Source: Alphaproteobacteria bacterium
GTDB lineage: Bacteria > Myxococcota_A > UBA796 > GCA-2862545
NCBI GenBank assembly: GCA_020632885.1
Contig: JACKEQ010000024.1
Location: 1 to 64,000, forward strand
Direction: 5' to 3'
Length of the DNA stretch: 64,000 nucleotides
Part shown: positions 26,517 to 35,286 of the stretch, piece after piece
How positions within the stretch are numbered: position 1 is the stretch's first letter
How the letters are laid out: every line of letters starts with the position of its first letter
The notes under the pieces: model-generated
The model's input: the letters and a program-made list of their open reading frames with translations, nothing else
Told to the model about the DNA's origin: nothing
Database searches by the model: none
Position numbers and translations under genes: made by a program

Positions 26517-28646
26517 ATGAGCACGACCGTCACGCCGTTCGATCCCTCCCTCCTGGCCGCCCGCGTCGGCGGGCTCGACCGCGAGGAGGCCGCAGCGCGC
26601 CTCGACGTCCTGGTGCCCGAGCTCAACCGCCACGCGAAGCTCTACTACACGCACGACGCGCCCGAGATCGACGACCGCACGTACGACATCCTCTACCGGG
26701 AGCTCGAGCTCATCGAGGCGCGCTTCCCGGCCCTGGTCCGCGACGACTCGCCGACGAACCGCGTCGGTGACGCCCCCATCGACAGCCTGCAGCCCTTCGT
26801 GCACCGCGTCCCGATGCTCTCGCTGAGCAACGCGATGTCCGCCGAGGAGGTCGTGGAGTTCGACAAGCGCATGCAGAAGGAGCTCGGAGACGAGGCACCC
26901 GGAGAGCTCCGGTACTCCGTCGAGCCCAAGCTGGACGGGCTCGCCATCGAGCTAGTCTACGAGCACGGCACCCTCGTCGGTGCCGGCACCCGCGGGAACG
27001 GCGAGGTCGGGGAGGACGTCCTGCACGTCGTCCGTACCATCCGCGCCATCCCCACGAAGCTCGTGGGCGCCCCCCTTCCCGCCCGCCTGTCCGCCCGGGG
27101 CGAGATCTTCATGACCCTCGAGGGCTTCACCGCGATGAACGAGCGGCTGGTCGCTCGGGGCGAGGAGCCCAAGAAGAACCCGAGGAACGCCGCTGCGGGC
27201 ACCGTCCGGCAGCTCGATCCGTCCGTGGCGGCCGAGCGGCCCCTCACGTTCATGGCCTACGCGGTGGGCGAGGTGGAGGGGTTCGTGATGCCGGGCACCC
27301 ACGCCGAGCAGCTCGCCACGCTCGGGTCCTGGGGTCTGCCGGTGAACCCCCTCAACACCGTCGCGGTCGGCGCGGACGGCGTGAACGCGGCCATCGCCCG
27401 GCTCGGCGAGCAGCGCTTCGAGCTCGGCTACCCCATCGACGGCGCGGTCGTGAAGGTCGACGACGTGCACCTCCAGGACATCCTGGGTTTCGTGTCCAAG
27501 GCGCCGCGGTGGGCGGTCGCCTTCAAGTACCCGGCGGAGGAGGCGGAGACGACGCTCCTCGAGGTCACCTTCCAGGTCGGCCGCACCGGAGCGATCACGC
27601 CTGTGGCGAACCTCGAGCCCGTGGACGTCGGTGGGGTCACGGTCTCCCGGGCCACGCTCCACAACGAGGACCAGGTGCGCCTGCTGGACGTCCGGACCGG
27701 CTGCCGGGTGGTCGTACACCGCGCGGGCGACGTCATCCCCCGCGTGGGTCGGGTGGTCGTGGACGAGGCGCACGTGACCCGCCCCACGGTCGTCTTCCCC
27801 ACCACCTGCCCGGAGTGTGGGTCCGAGGTGGAGCGGGAGGCCGATCAGGCCGTCCTGCGTTGCTCGAACACCGTGTCGTGCCCCGCCCAGCTCCGCGCGA
27901 GCCTCATCCACTTCGGGTCCCGGACCGCCATGGACATCGACGGGCTCGGCGAGAAGCTGATCGATCAGCTCGTCGGAGCCGGCATCGTCCGCCGTCTCTC
28001 GGATCTCTACCGCCTCACCTACGAGGACCTCGTCGGTCTGGACCGCATGGGTCGACGCAGCGCCGAGAACCTCCTGGACGCCCTGGAGCGCAGCAAGGAA
28101 CGCCCGCTGGAGCGTGCGCTCACCGCCCTCGGGATCCGGGAGGTCGGCGAGGCCACCGCCCGCGACCTGGCCCTCGCCATGGGATCCCTCGCCGCGATCC
28201 GGGCCGCCACGACGGAGGATCTCCTCGCCGTCGGGGGCATCGGGCCCACCGTGGCCGAGCGGATCCGGAGCTTCTTCGCTGACCCGCGGCGTTCCGCAGA
28301 GGTCGACGACCTCGTGACCCTCGGTGTGAGGTTCCCCGACGCCGAGCGGGCCGCTGCCTCGTCGACCGCCGATCTCTCCGGGAAGACCTTCGTGATCACG
28401 GGGACGCTGCCCACCCTCAAGCGCAGCGAGGCCAAGGACATGATCCTCGCGGCCGGCGGGAAGGTCGCGGGGTCGGTGTCCGCTCGCACCGACTACCTCG
28501 TGGCTGGCGAAGCCGCAGGTTCCAAGCTCGAGAAGGCCACGGCTCTGAACGTCGCGGTCATCGACGAGGCCGGGCTCCTCGCGATGCTCGCGGGAGGAGC
28601 CGAGCCCCCGGAAAGTGCCCGCGCGGACGGATCGGTGGGGCCCTGA
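26517..28646 (+). CDS. ligA: NAD+-dependent DNA ligase LigA
   Basis: 709 residues from the ATG at 26517 with GAGGAG upstream. The domain order is complete: Ia domain with D-R-T-Y-D-I-L-Y, adenylation domain with the nucleophile K138 in K-L-D-G, OB fold, Cys4 zinc finger (C-P-E-C-G ... C-S-N-T-V-S-C, ~430-455), helix-hairpin-helix repeats, and a C-terminal BRCT domain (from ~625, G-K-T-F-V-I-T-G-T-L-P). It seals nicks in DNA replication and repair using NAD+. Length is slightly above the E. coli enzyme. It lies in front of the rho-rpmE-prfA-prmC block. Confidence 0.97.
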   Translation: MSTTVTPFDPSLLAARVGGLDREEAAARLDVLVPELNRHAKLYYTHDAPEIDDRTYDILYRELELIEARFPALVRDDSPTNRVGDAPIDSLQPFVHRVPMLSLSNAMSAEEVVEFDKRMQKELGDEAPGELRYSVEPKLDGLAIELVYEHGTLVGAGTRGNGEVGEDVLHVVRTIRAIPTKLVGAPLPARLSARGEIFMTLEGFTAMNERLVARGEEPKKNPRNAAAGTVRQLDPSVAAERPLTFMAYAVGEVEGFVMPGTHAEQLATLGSWGLPVNPLNTVAVGADGVNAAIARLGEQRFELGYPIDGAVVKVDDVHLQDILGFVSKAPRWAVAFKYPAEEAETTLLEVTFQVGRTGAITPVANLEPVDVGGVTVSRATLHNEDQVRLLDVRTGCRVVVHRAGDVIPRVGRVVVDEAHVTRPTVVFPTTCPECGSEVEREADQAVLRCSNTVSCPAQLRASLIHFGSRTAMDIDGLGEKLIDQLVGAGIVRRLSDLYRLTYEDLVGLDRMGRRSAENLLDALERSKERPLERALTALGIREVGEATARDLALAMGSLAAIRAATTEDLLAVGGIGPTVAERIRSFFADPRRSAEVDDLVTLGVRFPDAERAAASSTADLSGKTFVITGTLPTLKRSEAKDMILAAGGKVAGSVSARTDYLVAGEAAGSKLEKATALNVAVIDEAGLLAMLAGGAEPPESARADGSVGP

Positions 28647-28650
28647 TCCG

Positions 28651-28680
28651 TTGACAAGGGCCCGAGCAGCGCATCATACT
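28651..28680 (+). promoter_or_regulatory. Probable rho promoter
   Basis: Perfect -35 TTGACA at 28651-28656, then 17-18 bases and a -10 of TCATAC or CATACT ending at 28679-28680, shortly after the ligA stop. This leaves a leader of about 50 bases before the rho ATG at 28739. The same TTGACA -35 occurs before lexA and rpmE in this window. Confidence 0.6.
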
Positions 28681-28738
28681 TCCGACCAACCCCGCGGGAG
28701 CGCCGCCCGGCGCACCCCACTTCTCCCCAAGGTCCCCG

Positions 28739-29956
28739 ATGTCCGTCGATTTTCCGAGACTGCACGAGATGAAGCGAGAGGATCTCCTCGACGCTGCGCG
28801 GGAGGCCGGGGTCGAGGACGCTGAGCGCCTCCGCGGACACGATCTGGTGTTCGCGGTGGGGAAGGCACAGGGCGACGCCACGAACAACGCCTACGGACGC
28901 GGCGTGCTCGAGGTGCACGGGGAGGGCTTCGGGTTTCTGCGGTCGCCCACCGACAACTTCCTGCCCGGGGCGGACGACATCTACGTCAGCCAGTCCCAGA
29001 TCCGCCGCTTCAAGCTGCAGACCGGCGACACCGTGATCGGCCTCGTGCGGCCGCCCAAGGAAGGCGAGCGCTACCTCGCGCTCCTCCGGGTCGAGAGCGT
29101 CAACGGCGAGCCGCCTGGCATGGAGCCGCCGAGCTTCGACTCGCTCACGGCGATCTACCCGGACGACCGCATCGCGATGGCCACCGATCCCGTGCTGGCC
29201 GCCGTGGACATGGTCGCCCCCATGGGCCTCGGCCAGCGCGGCCTCCTCGTGGCCCCGGGCCGCGTCGGGCGCACCGACATCCTCCGCCGCATGGCCGAGG
29301 TGATGACGGCCGACGAGGACCTCCACGTCACCGTCCTCCTCATCGGCGAGCGCCCGGAGGAGATCGGTGAGTGGCGCAAGGAGAGCCGGGCCGAGATCAT
29401 CGCCACACCCTTCGACGAGCCGCCGTCCCGCCACGTGCAGGTGGCCGACATCGCCTTCGAGCGTGCGCGGCGCATGGTGGAGCGAGGCGACGACGCCGTG
29501 CTGATCGTCGACAGCCTCACGCGGCTCCTGCGCTTCTGCCTGGCCGAGTTCCCGAGCTCGGGTCGCGAGATCGACGGCGTGGACGCCACCGCGATCCACC
29601 GGATCCGCCGCTACATGGGCTCCGCGCGCGCCCTCGAGGAGGGCGGATCCCTCACCGTGGTCGGCGTGGTGACGGGCGACGAGGACCACCGCGTGGCGCG
29701 TGCGCTCCTCGACGACCTCCGCGAGGTGGTCAACTGGGAGGTCACCCTCTCGCGCGACCTCGCCACCCGCGGGATCCACCCGCCGCTCGCCCTCGCCCAC
29801 TGCGGCACCGTGCGCGAGGAGAACCTGCTGGACGACGCCGAGCAGGCCGCCCGCAAGGCCCTCCGCGAGCAGCGCACGGGCGATCCCTACCAGGACGCCC
29901 TGAACGCGATCCAGGCCGCGCGCACGGCCGTCGCGGGATCCACCGCCGCACCCTGA
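28739..29956 (+). CDS. rho: Transcription termination factor Rho with altered ATPase motifs
   Basis: 405 residues. The N-terminal Rho motif and cold-shock-like RNA-binding domain are highly conserved (G-F-G-F-L-R-S, D-D-I-Y-V-S-Q-S-Q-I-R-R-F, R-P-P-K-E-G-E-R-Y, ~52-120). The ATPase domain keeps G-E-R-P-E-E (203-208), F-D-E-P-P-S-R-H-V-Q-V-A and Walker B V-D258-S-L-T-R-L. However, the P-loop reads A-P-G-R-V-G-R178-T, so the invariant lysine is arginine, and the E. coli G-T-G-N segment of the R-loop is replaced by E-V-V-N. The C-terminal ~25 residues also look shortened and Ala-rich. It stands in the usual rho position before rpmE, prfA and prmC. It may be a weak or non-hydrolysing Rho, or a paralogue beside a normal copy elsewhere. 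Confidence 0.85.
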   Translation: MSVDFPRLHEMKREDLLDAAREAGVEDAERLRGHDLVFAVGKAQGDATNNAYGRGVLEVHGEGFGFLRSPTDNFLPGADDIYVSQSQIRRFKLQTGDTVIGLVRPPKEGERYLALLRVESVNGEPPGMEPPSFDSLTAIYPDDRIAMATDPVLAAVDMVAPMGLGQRGLLVAPGRVGRTDILRRMAEVMTADEDLHVTVLLIGERPEEIGEWRKESRAEIIATPFDEPPSRHVQVADIAFERARRMVERGDDAVLIVDSLTRLLRFCLAEFPSSGREIDGVDATAIHRIRRYMGSARALEEGGSLTVVGVVTGDEDHRVARALLDDLREVVNWEVTLSRDLATRGIHPPLALAHCGTVREENLLDDAEQAARKALREQRTGDPYQDALNAIQAARTAVAGSTAAP

Positions 29957-29973
29957 CGCACCGCCCGGAGCCC

Positions 29974-30002
29974 TTGACACCCCGCGGCCGGCGGGTGACA
30001 TG
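29974..30002 (+). promoter_or_regulatory. Possible rpmE promoter
   Basis: TTGACA at 29974-29979, 17-base very GC-rich spacer, then GACATG (29997-30002), a poor -10. It lies between the rho stop (29956) and the rpmE ATG (30062), in a 105-bp gap that holds nothing else obvious. Confidence 0.4.
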
Positions 30003-30061
30003 GGTCCGTCTATCCCTCGGGGACCGCTCCACGTCGACGGCCCCTCACGACTGGAAAGCCC

Positions 30062-30316
30062 ATGAAGCCCGACATCCATCCGTCCGACTACCGCTTCGTC
30101 GTCTTCCGCGACGTCTCCTGCGACTTCGAGTTCCTCACCAAGTCGTGCGTCTCCACGGACCAGACCACCGAGTACCAGGGTCAGGAGTACCCGCTCGTCG
30201 TGATCGACATCTCGAGCGAGAGCCACCCGTTCTACACCGGCACCCAGAAGATCATGGACACCGAGGGCCGGGTGGAGCGCTACTACAAGAAGTACGGCTT
30301 CCAGAAGAACGACTGA
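30062..30316 (+). CDS. rpmE: 50S ribosomal protein L31, type B (zinc-independent)
   Basis: 84 residues. Starts M-K-P-D-I-H-P and carries the type-B signature Y-P-L-V-V-I-D-I-S-S-E-S-H-P-F-Y-T-G and G-R-V-E-R-Y-Y-K-K-Y-G. The two CxxC pairs of the zinc-binding (type A) form are absent. Type-B L31 forms the same bridge on the large subunit but needs no zinc. Position between rho and prfA is common in bacteria. GGAAAG lies just upstream of the ATG. Confidence 0.95.
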   Translation: MKPDIHPSDYRFVVFRDVSCDFEFLTKSCVSTDQTTEYQGQEYPLVVIDISSESHPFYTGTQKIMDTEGRVERYYKKYGFQKND

Positions 30317-30372
30317 CCCTCTCCAGGGTCAGCCGTCCCCAGCGGGCCGCCGCAGCGAGCCTGATCATCTCC

Positions 30373-30388
30373 GGCCGCCGAGGCGGCC
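30373..30388 (+). terminator. GC hairpin in the rpmE-prfA gap
   Basis: GGCCGCC-ga-GGCGGCC, a perfect 7-bp stem, stands in the 166-bp space between rpmE and prfA. No T-run follows, so if it acts in termination it would be as part of a factor-dependent or attenuating structure. Nothing else was recognised in 30317-30482. Confidence 0.3.
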
Positions 30389-30482
30389 TGCGCGGCCCGC
30401 CCCGCGTGGGCCCCGCCTCGTGCGGCCGTTCTGGTTTGGATCCCCGGTTGCAGCCCCGTCGCTCGGGGCGGAGTGACCCCCG

Positions 30483-31553
30483 ATGTTCGACAAGCTCCCC
30501 ATGTTCCAGGCGCGGCTCGAGGTGCTCGACCGCCAGCTGATGGACCCCGCCGTCTGCAGCGATGGTCGGAAGCTTCGCGAGCTCTCGCGGGATGCTTCGC
30601 ACGTCCGGACGATCGTGGAGGCCTTCGAGCACCACGCGAGCCTCGCCGAGGAGCTCGACGGGGCCCGTGAGATGGCCACCGAGGAGGACGACCCCGAGCT
30701 GCGCGCCATGGCCCGGGAGGAGGTCTCCCGCCTCGAGGGCGAGGTGGAGGCAGCCGTCCAGGAGCTCCGGGTGCTCCTCCTGCCCAAGGACCCCTACGAG
30801 GGTCGGCCCGTGCTGCTCGAGATCCGCGCCGGCACCGGCGGCGACGAGGCCGCCCTGTTCGCGGCGGACCTCTACAAGATGTACACCCGGTTCGGCGAGC
30901 TGCGTGGCCTCCGCTTCGAGGTGATGAGCGTGAACGCCACGGCCGGCGGGGGCTTCAAGGAGATCATCGCCAGCGTCACCGGCGAGGACGCCTACAGCCT
31001 CCTGCGGTTCGAGGCCGGCGTGCACCGCGTCCAGCGTGTGCCGGCCACCGAGTCCCAGGGCCGCATCCACACCTCTGCGGCCACGGTCGCCGTACTGCCG
31101 GAGCCCGACGAGGTCGAGGTGGACATCGACCCCAAGGACCTCCGCATCGACACCATGCGGGCGGGCGGGCCCGGCGGCCAGAGCGTGAACACCACGGACT
31201 CCGCGGTGCGCATCGTGCACGAGCCCACGGGGCTCATCGTGCAGTGCCAGGACGAGAAGAGCCAGCACAAGAACCGCGAGAAGGCCATGCGCGTGCTCAA
31301 GGCCCGCCTGCTCGAGAAGATGCAGGCCGAGGCCCACGCGGAGGAGTCGGCGGCCCGCAAGGCCATGGTGGGCTCCGGCGACCGCTCGGAGCGCATCCGC
31401 ACCTACAACTTCCCCCAGAACCGCGTGACCGACCACCGGATCAACCTCACGCTCTACAAGCTCGACGCGATCGTGAACGGCGACATGCAGCCCCTGCTCG
31501 ACGGGCTGACCGCGGCCCACCAGGCCGAGATGCTCGCCCGCGAAGGGCTCTGA
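30483..31553 (+). CDS. prfA: Peptide chain release factor 1
   Basis: 356 residues, normal RF1 length. The stop-codon-recognition tripeptide P187-A-T189 is in R-V-P-A-T-E-S-Q-G-R-I-H-T-S and the catalytic G-G-Q is at 231-233 in G-G-P-G-G-Q-S-V-N. RF1 releases peptides at UAG and UAA. GGAG lies nine bases before the ATG. It is followed after 4 bp by prmC, which methylates the glutamine of G-G-Q, a standard pairing. Confidence 0.97.
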   Translation: MFDKLPMFQARLEVLDRQLMDPAVCSDGRKLRELSRDASHVRTIVEAFEHHASLAEELDGAREMATEEDDPELRAMAREEVSRLEGEVEAAVQELRVLLLPKDPYEGRPVLLEIRAGTGGDEAALFAADLYKMYTRFGELRGLRFEVMSVNATAGGGFKEIIASVTGEDAYSLLRFEAGVHRVQRVPATESQGRIHTSAATVAVLPEPDEVEVDIDPKDLRIDTMRAGGPGGQSVNTTDSAVRIVHEPTGLIVQCQDEKSQHKNREKAMRVLKARLLEKMQAEAHAEESAARKAMVGSGDRSERIRTYNFPQNRVTDHRINLTLYKLDAIVNGDMQPLLDGLTAAHQAEMLAREGL

Positions 31554-31557
31554 CGGG

Positions 31558-32451
31558 GTGTTGTCGCTCGTCGAGATCCTGACGCGCACCGAGGCGTTCC
31601 TGCGTGAGCGGGGGATCGACGGTCCGCGCCGGGAGTCCGAGCTCCTCCTGTCCCACGTGCTCGGGCTCGAGCGCCTGCAGCTCTACCTCTCCTGGGATCG
31701 TCCGGTCACCGAGGCCGAGCGGGCCACCCTGCGTGAGCTCGTGGCGCGCCGCGGCCGCCGGGAGCCCCTCGCGTGGATCCTCGGCACCACGGGCTTCCAC
31801 GCCCTCGACCTGCTCGTCCACCGCGACGTGCTCGTCCCCCGGCCCGACTCCGAGACCCTCGTGGACGCTGCCCTGGAGTGGATCCCGAAGGACGCGAGCC
31901 CGGTGTACGTCGCGGACATCGGCAGCGGCACGGGCGCCATCGGGCTGGCGATCGCCATGGCCCATCCGGGTGTGCGCCTGTACGCCACCGACGTCAGCGA
32001 GGCCGCCCTCGCGAACACCCGCGCGAACGTCGCCGCGCTGGGTCTCACCGAGCGGGTGGCCGTGCTGGCCGGGCCCTTCCTGGAGCCCATCCCGTCGAAG
32101 CGGCCCGTGGAGTGGGTGGTGAGCAACCCGCCCTACATCCCACGGAAGGCGATCGACGGCCTGATGCCCGAGGTGGCGCGCTTCGAGCCCCGCCTGGCCC
32201 TCGACGGAGGACCCGACGGCCTGGACGTCTACCGCGCCCTCATCCCCCTCGCGGCCGCCCGCGCCACCCGGGGGGTGCTCGTCGAGATCGGCCAGGGGCA
32301 GGCCCCCCGCGTCCTCGACCTGATGCGCAAGGCGGGACTGGATCCCGTTCAGTCCTGGAACGACCTGGCAGGTATCCCCCGTGTGGTCGGGGGCCTTGTG
32401 CCAGACCCGTCCCGCCTGGTAGTACCTCGCACCGACAAGGAGTGCCCATGA
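31558..32451 (+). CDS. prmC: Release factor glutamine methyltransferase PrmC (HemK)
   Basis: 297 residues from the GTG at 31558; the TTG immediately after (31561) is an alternative. An N-terminal helical domain (1-~80) is followed by a SAM-dependent methyltransferase fold with A-D-I-G-S-G-T-G-A-I-G (119-129) and the hallmark N190-P-P-Y193. It N5-methylates the G-G-Q glutamine of RF1 and RF2. Overlaps the next gene by 4 bp (ATGA), coupling it to the ABC importer. Confidence 0.93.
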   Translation: MLSLVEILTRTEAFLRERGIDGPRRESELLLSHVLGLERLQLYLSWDRPVTEAERATLRELVARRGRREPLAWILGTTGFHALDLLVHRDVLVPRPDSETLVDAALEWIPKDASPVYVADIGSGTGAIGLAIAMAHPGVRLYATDVSEAALANTRANVAALGLTERVAVLAGPFLEPIPSKRPVEWVVSNPPYIPRKAIDGLMPEVARFEPRLALDGGPDGLDVYRALIPLAAARATRGVLVEIGQGQAPRVLDLMRKAGLDPVQSWNDLAGIPRVVGGLVPDPSRLVVPRTDKECP

Positions 32452-34130
32452 CCCGCTTCGCGACCGCCCTCGCCGCCCTCGCCCTCGTCGGCTGCGGGGG
32501 GAGCGACTCCGGACAGCCCCAGGGCGACGGCGGAGAGAACGCCAAGCGCTGGCCCACCCAGGACACCCTGGTGATCGCGTCGCAGGCGGACATCGGATCG
32601 CTCATCCCGGTGAAGCCGCGCACGGCCACCGACAGCTTCATCATGGCCAACCTCGCCATCGAGACCATCGACAGCGACTTCGACTGCTCGCTCAAGAAGC
32701 GGGAGGGCCTCGCCAAGTCGTGGGAGTGGTCGGACGACGGCAAGAAGATCACCATCAAGCTCCACGAGGGTGTCACGTGGGAGGACGGGGAGCCCGTCAC
32801 CGCGGACGACATCAAGTTCTCCTACGAGCTGGCCGCGAACCCCAACGTCGCGAGCCCCCGCCTCGGCTACCTCGAGTACCTGAAGCCCGACGCGAACCCG
32901 CGGGTCATCGACGACCACACGCTCGAGTTCGAGTTCACCCGCGCCTACGATCGCGACGCCCAGGCCGCCCACGTGAGCCTGGAGGCGATGCCGCGCCACA
33001 TCCTGGGCTCGGCGGATCCCGGCACCCTCGAGGGGCACCCGTTCGCCACCAACCCCACGTTCTTCGGCCCGTGGCGCCTGGCGAAACACATCCCCAACCA
33101 GTCCGTGATCCTCGAGCCCAACTGGAAGTACACGGGCCCCGAGTACCGGAAGCCCAAGCTCGACCGCGTCGTGTTCAAGGTGATCCCCGAGTACTCGGCG
33201 CGCATCATCGCCCTCGAGAAGGGCGACGTGGACCTCGTCGAGAACCTCACGATCGCGGACGTCGACCGCCTCCGGAAGGAGCACCCGGACGACCTCGACA
33301 TCAAGCTCCGCGGCTACCGCGCCATGGACTACGTCGGCTGGAACGGCACCAAGTTCGCGCCCTTCAACGACATCAAGGTGCGTCAGGCCCTCGCCCACGC
33401 GGTGGACCGCGACCGCATCATGAAGAAGATCCTCACCGGTGAGGACGGCACGCTCTACGCCAAGCCCGCCGTGGGCACCATCACGCCCGAGCTGTGCGGC
33501 GTGCACAACGACGACATCGTGCCGCTCGCCTACGATCCCGAGAAGGCGAAGGGTCTCCTCGCGGAGGCCGGCTGGACCGACTCCGACGGGGACGGCTGGC
33601 TCGACAAGGACGGCCAGAAGTTCGCGTTCACCATGGTCACCAACCAGGGCAACAAGCGTCGTGGCGACACCGCTGTCGAGATCCAGGCGGACCTGAAGAA
33701 GATCGGCATCGACATGTCCCTCGACACGAAGGAGTCCAACACCTTCTTCGAGCGCGTCGAGCACCGTGAGTACGAGGCGTTCCTGGCGGGCTGGTCGGCG
33801 AGCCTGTTCATCGATCCGTCCACCATCTGGGGCACCGAGACCCTGCCGGACCGCCCGCGGCCCTACAACCACACGCTCTACTCGAACGCCGAGGTGGACG
33901 CGCTCATCTCGCAGGGCCTGAACACGCCGGATCCCCGCGAGGCCGCCCCGATCTGGAAGGACCTCCAGGCGAAGATCTACGCGGACCAGCCCTACCTGTT
34001 CCTCTGGTGGCTGAACATCCCCGTGGCCATCCACAAGCGCTTCGAGGGCGAGAAGATCAACGTCCTCTCCCCCTACCAGGACCTGCACGAATGGTACGTG
34101 CCCGCCGACAAGGTGAAGTACAAGCGGTGA
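32448..34130 (+). CDS. Peptide-type ABC transporter substrate-binding lipoprotein (SBP family 5)
   Basis: 560 residues. A lipoprotein signal ends in L-V-G-C at ~13-16, so the mature protein is membrane-anchored. SBP_bac_5 features: L-A-K-S-W-E-W-S-D-D-G-K-K-I-T-I-K-L-H-E-G-V-T-W-E-D-G, D-I-K-F-S-Y, and V-R-Q-A-L-A-H-A-V-D-R at ~310. Such proteins deliver oligopeptides or similar compounds to Dpp/Opp permeases, two of which follow. Coupled to prmC by an ATGA overlap. Confidence 0.9.
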   Translation: MTRFATALAALALVGCGGSDSGQPQGDGGENAKRWPTQDTLVIASQADIGSLIPVKPRTATDSFIMANLAIETIDSDFDCSLKKREGLAKSWEWSDDGKKITIKLHEGVTWEDGEPVTADDIKFSYELAANPNVASPRLGYLEYLKPDANPRVIDDHTLEFEFTRAYDRDAQAAHVSLEAMPRHILGSADPGTLEGHPFATNPTFFGPWRLAKHIPNQSVILEPNWKYTGPEYRKPKLDRVVFKVIPEYSARIIALEKGDVDLVENLTIADVDRLRKEHPDDLDIKLRGYRAMDYVGWNGTKFAPFNDIKVRQALAHAVDRDRIMKKILTGEDGTLYAKPAVGTITPELCGVHNDDIVPLAYDPEKAKGLLAEAGWTDSDGDGWLDKDGQKFAFTMVTNQGNKRRGDTAVEIQADLKKIGIDMSLDTKESNTFFERVEHREYEAFLAGWSASLFIDPSTIWGTETLPDRPRPYNHTLYSNAEVDALISQGLNTPDPREAAPIWKDLQAKIYADQPYLFLWWLNIPVAIHKRFEGEKINVLSPYQDLHEWYVPADKVKYKR

Positions 34131-34155
34131 GCGCCGTGATCGCTGGAGGGCGCCC

Positions 34156-35286
34156 ATGAGCGCGGAGCCCCAGGTCGGCGCGCTGCTCGGCATCCTGGGC
34201 TTCGTCGCGATCCTGCTGGTCTTCGCGAGGATCGGCGGGGTCTCGATGACCTATGCGATGAAGCGGATCGGCATGGCCGTCCCGCTCGTGTTCGCCGTGG
34301 TCACCTTCATCTTCATCCTCCTCGAGCTCGCGCCCGGCGACGCGTCCACCAAGTTCCTGAACCCGGACTTCCCGCCCGAGGTCCGGCAGATGGTGATCGC
34401 CAAGTATGGGCTCGACAAGCCGGCTATCACCCGGTACTTCATCATGATGGGCAACCTGGCCGTGCTCGACTTCGGCCGGTCCATCAGCGCCGAGCGGCCC
34501 GTGTGGGACCTCGTGCGCACGGCGCTCCCCAACACCGTGATGCTCTCCGGGGTCACGCTGGCCGTGGCCTACCCGCTCGGCATCGTGCTCGGCATCGTCC
34601 AGGCCGTGCGCCAGGGCAAGCCCACCGACACCGCGATCAGCATCGCGAGCCTCACGTTCTTCAGCATGCCGAGCTTCTGGTTCGCGATGATGCTGCAGCT
34701 CTTCGTGGCCTACTACTTCAGCACCTGGATCACCGGGATGATCGACGCCGGCACCCTCCCGGGGTTCTTCAGCGTGTTCGACTTCGACGTGACGGGCATG
34801 AACAGCAACGAGATCCAGATGGCCATGGCCGTCGGAGACGACGTGTCGTGGCTCGAGTGGGCCGGCGACGTCGGGCACCACCTCCTGCTGCCCGGTGTCG
34901 CCATGGGGGTCGCGGGCTCGGCCAGCGCGGCCCGCTACATGCGCTCCAGCCTCCTCGAGGTCATCCGGCAGGACTACATCCGCACGGCCCGAGCCAAGGG
35001 CCTCTCCGAGCGGGTGGTCATCCTGAAGCACGCGATGCGCAACGCGCTCCTGCCCATCATCACGCTCATGGGCCTGTCCATCCCGTTCATGTTCAGCGGG
35101 TCGGTGCTCGTGGAGCAGGTGTTCTCCTGGCCCGGCATGGGCCAGCTCATCGTGCAGTCGATCTTCAACCAGGACACCCCGACCATCGTGGCCTGCTTCT
35201 TCGTCTCCACGCTGCTGGTGGTCACCGGCAACCTCGTGGCCGACCTCTCCTACGCGATGGTCGATCCCCGCATCCGGTACGACTGA
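34156..35286 (+). CDS. ABC transporter permease, DppB/OppB type
   Basis: 376 residues, ATG with GGAGGG upstream. Six or seven membrane helices, the DppB N-terminal Y-A-M-K-R-I-G-M-A-V-P-L-V-F-A-V, the sequence L-A-P-G-D near 60, and the EAA loop R-Q-D-Y-I-R-T-A-R-A-K-G-L. An extra N-terminal hydrophobic stretch precedes the usual first helix. Inner membrane; moves the substrate delivered by the preceding lipoprotein. Its stop overlaps the next start (TGATG). Confidence 0.9.
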   Translation: MSAEPQVGALLGILGFVAILLVFARIGGVSMTYAMKRIGMAVPLVFAVVTFIFILLELAPGDASTKFLNPDFPPEVRQMVIAKYGLDKPAITRYFIMMGNLAVLDFGRSISAERPVWDLVRTALPNTVMLSGVTLAVAYPLGIVLGIVQAVRQGKPTDTAISIASLTFFSMPSFWFAMMLQLFVAYYFSTWITGMIDAGTLPGFFSVFDFDVTGMNSNEIQMAMAVGDDVSWLEWAGDVGHHLLLPGVAMGVAGSASAARYMRSSLLEVIRQDYIRTARAKGLSERVVILKHAMRNALLPIITLMGLSIPFMFSGSVLVEQVFSWPGMGQLIVQSIFNQDTPTIVACFFVSTLLVVTGNLVADLSYAMVDPRIRYD

